A DNA stretch of 64,000 nt, from assembly GCA_032717465.1 (NCBI GenBank), contig CM064671.1:60093859-60157858 (forward strand), written 5' to 3'. Shown here in pieces: positions 56,768 to 64,000 of the stretch. The stretch comes from Coenobita brevimanus (lineage: Eukaryota > Arthropoda > Malacostraca > Decapoda > Coenobitidae). The stretch's first letter is position 1. Every line of letters begins with the position of its first letter. The notes beneath the pieces were generated by a model. That model had not been told where the DNA came from and made no database searches. It saw only the letters and a list, made by a program, of their open reading frames with translations. Both the position numbers and the translations under genes were made by a program.

Positions 56768-57835
56768 TCGGGTGGTGATCCCGAGTATCTATACAATGCT
56801 CAACCAGATCAGTGCACCTCAGGTTCTCCCGTGGAAAGGACATCGGCAGACTTCATCAGCAGCTGCCTCAACCTCAGCACTTGTGAGCCATCCAGACATT
56901 GGCAACTCCTTGAAAACAGGTCTTGTAAGTGGTCGGGCAGATACCCACCTTCTTTGACTACACTCCTTTTACAGGCCTTCCTCTGATGCCACTCAGGGTC
57001 CACCACCTGGCACAGTCCCACAATTTTTCCCTCGTTGATCTTCTGTGGCTCACGGGAGAAACAAGCCACCACAACCGGCACTTCACCTGCAACTGTTTCC
57101 ACCAGAGTTCTCCCCACCATCACTCCAGCCTTTGTCTTGCACCGTACATTAGGCTCCACTACCCCTAGATAGCTCTCGAAAGAGCCACTCATCTTGCACT
57201 GGAGCAATAGTTCTGATTTTGAGTGATCACTGTAGAGCAAAGTGCCTACCTCACCACCAGAACTAGTATGTCTCACTGTTGTGACAGGAACCGACTTTCC
57301 CTGAACTTTCAACTATATGGAGCAGAAGTCCAGCTCTTATCTCATGGACATCAGATGGTCCAAACCAAGAAGCCAAGGATTCTCCATCTCGGCTACACAG
57401 ACTGGAAGCGTGGCCTCTTGCCCTGCCACTTCAATCTGGACATCCAAAGGTCCTCTCAGTTCTGCGCAGTGCTCAGTTATGCCACACAGTTGTCCTAATG
57501 ACACAAGCAGACACCAATGATGTAACACATCAGCCCTCAAAAAAGTTTGCTCTGAGGCGTAATCAATCACCAGGGAACACTTATTTCCATCTATTATTCC
57601 ATCTGCTGGCACACTGTCGATTGCAGTTGTTTTGCATTTTCTCGGTGATGGGGCTACTTGGGAAAAGCCGGCTAGTGGTTGCCCCTTAACACCAGCCTCC
57701 ACTAGTTTTCTACCTCATTCTGGGCTTCTGCAACCTTCTACTTATCCTCCTTTTCCTTCTTTGGACACTCAGAACTGAAGTGTCCCACCTCACTACATGT
57801 CCAACATGCTTTTGTTACAATTGAAGATTTCCTTG
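56768..57835 (-). pseudogene. Gypsy Gag zinc knuckle, protease and pre-RT region
   Basis: Minus strand. A CCHC knuckle CWTCSEVGHFSSEC (57804-57763) gives the CX2CX4HX4C spacing of Gag nucleocapsid. The protease ORF 57702-57337 has CSLVIDYASEQTFLR, where the retropepsin DTG has become DYA, and the later LLGLDHL motif. 57312-56809 is the linker before RT, with VPVVVACFSREPQKIN and LPDHLQDLFSRSCQCL. The Gag portion upstream of the knuckle is missing: at about 57865 the sequence changes to LINE E. Confidence 0.82.
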
Positions 57836-57865
57836 CACTACTTTGTTCTTGCTCCTTCTTCCATT

Positions 57866-59665
57866 TGTAACAATCCTCCTTCGCACTTCATCATTTCGCA
57901 CTCGATCCATACGCGTCACTCCACACATACTCCTCAGACACCTCATCTCCATTACATTCAAACTTTTCCTCTCTGCTATACCCATATTCCATGTTTCAGC
58001 CCCATATAACGCAGTTGGTACCACAACACCCTCATACAGCCTTCTCTTTACATCCATTCTAAGTGAACGACATCTAAACACTTTCTTCATTCCTCCCAGC
58101 ACCTTACCTACTTCATTCATGCTAAACTTCACTTCTGCATCTATTCTTCCATCCACAGCAACATGTGACCCTAAATATTTAAAACACTCTGCCTCCTCAA
58201 GCAACTCACCATTCAAAACTATATTCATCCCCCTACCATCTACCATCCTCGTACACTTCATCACTTTATTCTTATTCTCATTTACTTTCAATTTCCTCCT
58301 TTCACACACCCTTCCAAACTCCTCTACTAACTGTCTCAATCTCTCCTCTGAATCAGCTACCCCGTGCAGTATCATCTGCAAACAGCAGTTGCATCAGATT
58401 CCACTCTCCACCATCAACATTCACCAGACTCAGACCTCTTGCATTCACCTCCCTTACAACACCATCCATATAAATATTAAACAACCAAGGCGACATCACA
58501 CATCCCTGTTGCAGCCCCACTCTCACAGGAAACCAATCACTCACAGCATTACCCACTCTTACACACGCTCTACTATTTACATAAAAACTTTTCACCCCTT
58601 TTAGTAACCTACCATCAAGTCCATACAATCTTAAAACAGTCCACAAAGCCTCCCTATCAATGCTATCTTATGCTTTCTCTAAATCCATGAATGCCCAAAA
58701 CACATCCCTGCCTTTCGCTAAATACTTTTCACACACTTGTCTCACAGTGAACACCTGATCCACACATCCCCTCCCTCTCCTAAAGCCACACTGCTCATCA
58801 TGAATCACTCCCTCTGTACCCTCTCTAACACTCATAATTAACACTCTGCCATACACCTTACCTACAACACTCAACAGACTTATACCCCTAAAGCTAGTAC
58901 ATTCATACTTATCACCCTTGCCTTTATACAACGGGACCATACAAGCACTTGCCCAGTCAATTGGCACCATACCTTTCACAAAGCACACATTCAACAATCT
59001 TACTAACCAGTCAACAATAGTCACTCCACCACCTTTCAGGCATTCCACAGCACACCCATCCATACCTGCAGCTTTACCTGTTTTCATCTCCTTTACTGCC
59101 TTCTCCACTTCCTCCTTCGTGATCCAAGAATCATTCAACTCTCCCAACACATTTATTCCTTGCATCCTTCCATCCACCACAATCTTAGCCACCCTTTCCT
59201 CCTCTACATTTAACAATCTTTCAAAATACTCTGCCCATCTCTCCCATACTGCATCAATCTCAATTAACATCCTTCCATCCTCTGCTTTTACTCTCTCTTC
59301 CTTCCCAGACTCTCCCTTTCGCACCCTTTTCACCTCCTTCCAGAACATTTTCTTATTCTGTCGAAAATTCTCAGTCAGTCGCCTACCCCACCTTTCATCT
59401 GCTGCCACTTTAGCACCACGCACAGCCCTTCTCGCCCTATTCCTCATTTCCTTATACCTCTCATATGACACCTCATCCTTCCTCTGCAGCCACACTTCAT
59501 ATGCATGTCTCTTCTCAGCCACAGCCATACTTACTTCCTCACACCACCATTCACTTCCCTTTCTTACACCACCACCCACACGTCTCACACAACCAGCTCT
59601 TGACAGTATTCTCTCCAACCCCCCTCCGTCTCCCCGATCATCACGCTGATGCAGAGGTGAAGAGG
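57866..59665 (-). mobile_element. LINE E: reverse transcriptase, truncated at both ends
   Basis: The best-preserved RT in the window, on the minus strand. ORF 59720-58668 holds RRVGGGVRKGSEWWCEEVSM, KKMFWKEVKRVRKGE, MKTGKAAGMDGCAVECLKGG (59070), IDWASACMVPLYKGKGDKYE (58910), GISLLSVVGKVYGRVLI, DEQCGFRRGRGCVDQVFTVR and FWAFMDLEKA then a stop where Tyr is expected. The next frame has VGLQQGCVMSPWLFNIYMDG (58500) and LLFADDT (58395), then a frameshift, then the C-terminal part to about 57880 (MEMRCLRSMCGV, RVRNDEVRRR). The endonuclease is missing (5' truncation). The 3' end is cut mid-domain at the junction with Gypsy Gag. Same subfamily as LINE D. Confidence 0.92.
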
Positions 59666-61302
<1,637 letters not shown>

Positions 61303-61981
61303 AATACAGTAAGATTGCATAACAAACAAATGAAAATACCGGTAGGTGTAAGTGTTACTACAAATGCCAAAACATCACATAAACTCTTTCTATAAGTGAA
61401 AGAAAAAATAGATTATTGTTCTCCACGAGCCAGTGGCAAGACACATCATCACTATCATCGACCGGAGCATGAACGGTTTAGTAATGTCACGACTGCAATC
61501 ATTACAATGATGTAACAACAAACGATACGTAACAAAAACAATACAGATATGTAACAATTCATACAATGTTACAATTATGTATTACTACAATGTTACTACA
61601 ATATTATGTAACAATTCATACAATGTTACACACAATTCTGTATTACCAGAATTATCACACAAGTTAGATGAAATATTAGGCGTTACTAAAGGGATAACTC
61701 CATATGTAATGTAATTACCTAGCAATATTACCATTGCACAATTATATGAGTGTCTGTTATACATACACATCTTGCAAAATGTCATACAATAACCAATTTA
61801 ACCATGTTGCATTTGTTCAATTATGTATACAACTTGTTTAAAATGTAATGTTACTGAATCATTGCAATATTAACATGAATATTATATGTGTACAATATTA
61901 TAATTAATGTTATGTATTAACAGATTAGCATGTGTCAATGATGATTGCTGTCGGAGGACCGCCAGCTGCGTAAGCGAGCAA
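61303..61981. other. No recognised feature
   Basis: AT-rich with many ACAATGTTAC-like words between 61490 and 61640 (weak internal repetition). No gene. Confidence 0.3.
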
Positions 61982-62584
61982 TGTCACGACTCTAAAATAT
62001 CTTAATAGATAATAGCTAGCAACATACATACATATAGTCTAGAGGTTAAGTCAATGTCAAACCTAGGGGCCGAAAGGAAATGATATTAGCACCTCTCCAG
62101 AATTTCTCATACCAGCACAATAGCCCACAAACAGCGCCTCGTGACCATACACACACATACACACATACAGGCTTCTAGAACAATTCACGACAGTTAAGCA
62201 CACGTGACACGACCCCTGCTAAACGAGAATGTAGGAATCAGAGCTCAGAAAGGGACTGGCCATAGAACCGGCAGGTAATGGAGAGCGCAAATAAGAAGAG
62301 GCATCCGACTAGACTTAGTATATTAAGTCCCTGTATAATACATACACTGCTCAACTTAGACTTTCTTTGAAGATAATAAATCAAGATCAGCTCCCTGTAT
62401 TCACCTTTAACTCCTCCTGCTCTTCATTTACCAAAATAACTTTAACCAAAACTCAAGACTCACCTATTACAAGATTAAAGAGTTACGTATGTATAAATGG
62501 TGGCTACGAAGTTCCAACACAAGAAACATCGGGAATACTCTAACTCTCCCTAACTGGAAAATCCCGCTTCTCGACGGTACTATA
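61982..62584 (-). mobile_element. Candidate solo LTR related to the Gypsy LTR
   Basis: On the minus strand it starts TATAGTACCGTCGAGAAGCG and GGATTTTCCAGTTAGGGAGA, close to the 51.4-52.1 kb LTR start, and ends GAGTCGTGACA (against GGGACGTAACA). About 600 bp, with no internal element sequence on either side. A target duplication could not be seen. Confidence 0.55.
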
Positions 62585-62590
62585 TTATTA

Positions 62591-62623
<33 letters not shown>

Positions 62624-63170
62624 GCACAAATAATGAGTAATAATAATAATGATAATAATAGTAATAATAGTAATAATGCTATTATTACTGTTGTTGGTGC
62701 CTAGGTTTAGTCATGCAGTAGTCATGCAGTACTATAGGGTATTGAGTGTTATTAATGGTGCCTAGGTTTAGTCGTGCAGTACTATTGTGTAATCCGTGTT
62801 GTAAGCTTGCAAGGCTTGTTGTTGGCATAACTGTAATTAGTAGTAATAATAGTATTATTAATAATAATAGTAATACCAATAATGTGAAACTCAAAGAGAC
62901 ATTATTCGTTTGCGTCAAGCACAAAGATTACATTACTGTTGCATTAATGTAGCGCGTTGCTACGACAGTATTAATAATATTGTAATTTGTAATGTTATTA
63001 ATACTGATGCATTATTAAGGGCAGTAATACTTTGGAACATTTCACAGTGTGTGCTGAAATCATTCGGATTGTCTTCCCTCTTGTATGCATTATTATTGTT
63101 GTTGTTACTATTGTTATTATTGTTGTTATTATTATTATTATTATTATTATTACACAACTTTTAGCGATAT
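62585..63170. repeat. (TTA)n and (AAT)n arrays with a short tandem duplication
   Basis: Trinucleotide arrays at 62585-62700, 62838-62880 and 63085-63155. 62697-62790 holds two copies of a roughly 60-bp unit starting GGTGCCTAGGTTTAGTC. Leu- and Asn-rich frames are artefacts. Confidence 0.85.
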
Positions 63171-63855
63171 TTATATGAGTATTACTATTATAAAGAAGGA
63201 AACGTTATTGATCTAGACAACGATTATTGGCGGAAAGCAAGTATTGCCAGAAAACGCACTTGTAACCTTTGTCATGTGAATTAGCGCTAATGTCCCTTCC
63301 ACTTTCCAGATCATGGTTCACTGTTATTAAACATTTTATTCTTGTTAATATTTTTCTTTCCATCATTAATAGTGATGAAACGTCAATAACTTGTACATTA
63401 AAAATAGAAAACGCAATCAAAATTCGATCTAACTTCCAAAACCATAACAGACGTACTTAGTTATTTAATTACTAATGAATTAGTATTGGGGAGCCTCCTT
63501 ACCCGACAGGAATACTATCCATCGCAAGGACAGCACGTAAATCTACCCCTACATAAGACCCTTTCATTGTAATCCACTATATTTTTTCTACTTACAGAGT
63601 ATGTACCGTCCATTATCTTTCACTACAAGGACTCTACATAACTGAACCAAAAGCAACTAGAAACAGTAGGAACAAATATACAGCACTCAGAGTGATCATA
63701 CTTTTGCCAGTGCTTAAAACAGACAGCTCAGATTGCCACCAAAATTTACTTAACTCATCCTTCTCCGATGATTCACATATCCACAAAACTTCATTGAAAT
63801 CCATCAATAACTTTTTAAGATCTTGTGGACAAAAAGCAGTCCTGAACAAGGACTC
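63171..63855. other. No recognised gene
   Basis: A 74-codon minus frame (63858-63634) with a hydrophobic C-terminus is open, but I cannot assign it. Otherwise nothing seen. Confidence 0.3.
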
Positions 63856-63859
63856 CAAC

Positions 63860-64000
63860 TCTAATCATCACCCCCCCTCCCCTGTGGACAGCCACCTTGT
63901 CGTGGTGGGGGGACTCGCATGCCCCTGTGATCCTACAAGCCTGCCTGTGGATGTAACAGCATCTGGCAGAGTCTCCCATGGGGTAGGGTTGTGGGTGAGG
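63860..64000 (+). mobile_element. 5' leader of another LINE, cut by right edge
   Basis: CCCCCTCCCCTGTGGACAGC, then CACCTTGTCGTGGTGGGGGG, ACTCGCATGCCCCTGTGATC, and CATCTGGCAGAGTCTCCCAT is a GC-rich leader block of a kind I know at the 5' ends of arthropod and mollusc LINEs. CCAC...GTGG around CTTGTC can form a small hairpin. LINE A's leader also has CTTGTCGT. The coding part would start beyond the window. Confidence 0.6.

Noticed and set aside
57843..58604. 253-codon plus frame, and 58918-59649 plus frame
   Set aside because: Antisense shadows of the LINE E reverse transcriptase.
63634..63858. 74-codon minus frame with hydrophobic end as a host exon
   Set aside because: No recognisable domain, and it lies next to a LINE leader. 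The evidence is too weak to list as CDS.

Overview
The window looks like nuclear DNA of a decapod crustacean (crab, lobster, shrimp or crayfish type), and almost all of it is old transposable-element sequence. The evidence is: long runs of (TA)n, (CA)n, (GATA)n, (ATC)n and (TAG)n; several degraded non-LTR retrotransposons of the endonuclease plus reverse-transcriptase type that is abundant in decapod assemblies; piggyBac-like, mariner, Tc1-like, Penelope-like and Ty3/Gypsy remnants; and TTAGG-type arthropod telomere-like repeats. There is no bacterial-style gene layout, no operon, no CRISPR array, and no rRNA or tRNA gene that I could recognise. The species assignment is inference.

Layout. 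1-8.3 kb: a LINE 5' end (minus) abutting a broken piggyBac transposase (minus), which is itself split by a LINE 3' end, a 53-nt-arm hairpin and a 30-bp minisatellite. Next come a second piggyBac-like element and a degraded I-like LINE with RNase H, which carries a nested 777-bp TTAA element. 8.5 kb: the only plausible host coding exon, a signal-peptide exon on the minus strand ending at a splice donor, possibly of an ionotropic-receptor-like gene. 8.8-12 kb: an internally deleted LINE, microsatellites and a 1.5-kb foldback element. 12-15 kb: a retroviral-type Env-like scrap joined to a Jockey/CR1-type LINE. 15.4 kb: a TTAGGT-rich inverted repeat. 16-19 kb: a LINE 3' end, then a mariner sitting inside a (TA)n tract. 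21.7-25.4 kb: a piggyBac N-terminal fragment and an almost full-length but decayed LINE. 25.9-29.8 kb: a two-ORF CR1-like LINE (minus).

30-42.5 kb is a nest of TTAA-flanked piggyBac-like non-autonomous elements from at least five families, some inserted inside others, mixed with a composite repeat that has an internal trinucleotide array. 43-47 kb has two Penelope-like fragments arranged as a large inverted repeat, a Tc1-like HTH fragment and another Penelope GIY-YIG fragment. 47.4-51 kb holds a decayed gene of an uncharacterised transposase-like family, preceded by a duplicated CCAAT-box region and split by a TTAA element. 51.4-57.9 kb is one Gypsy element (minus) with 3' LTR, polypurine tract, integrase, RNase H, RT, protease and Gag zinc knuckle. 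It is hit by two TTAA elements and joined to a 5'-truncated LINE (57.9-59.7 kb). The rest is microsatellite, a solo-LTR candidate, and the 5' end of another LINE running off the right edge.

The unifying observation is that piggyBac-like elements entered at TTAA inside older coding sequence at least four times. In each case, removing the insert and one TTAA copy lets the surrounding reading frame run straight on. The ends of these families share one architecture: within the first 50-110 bp there are two tandem copies of a short, usually self-complementary, family-specific motif. No intact autonomous element was found. Every catalytic ORF seen is broken by stops, frameshifts or active-site changes.
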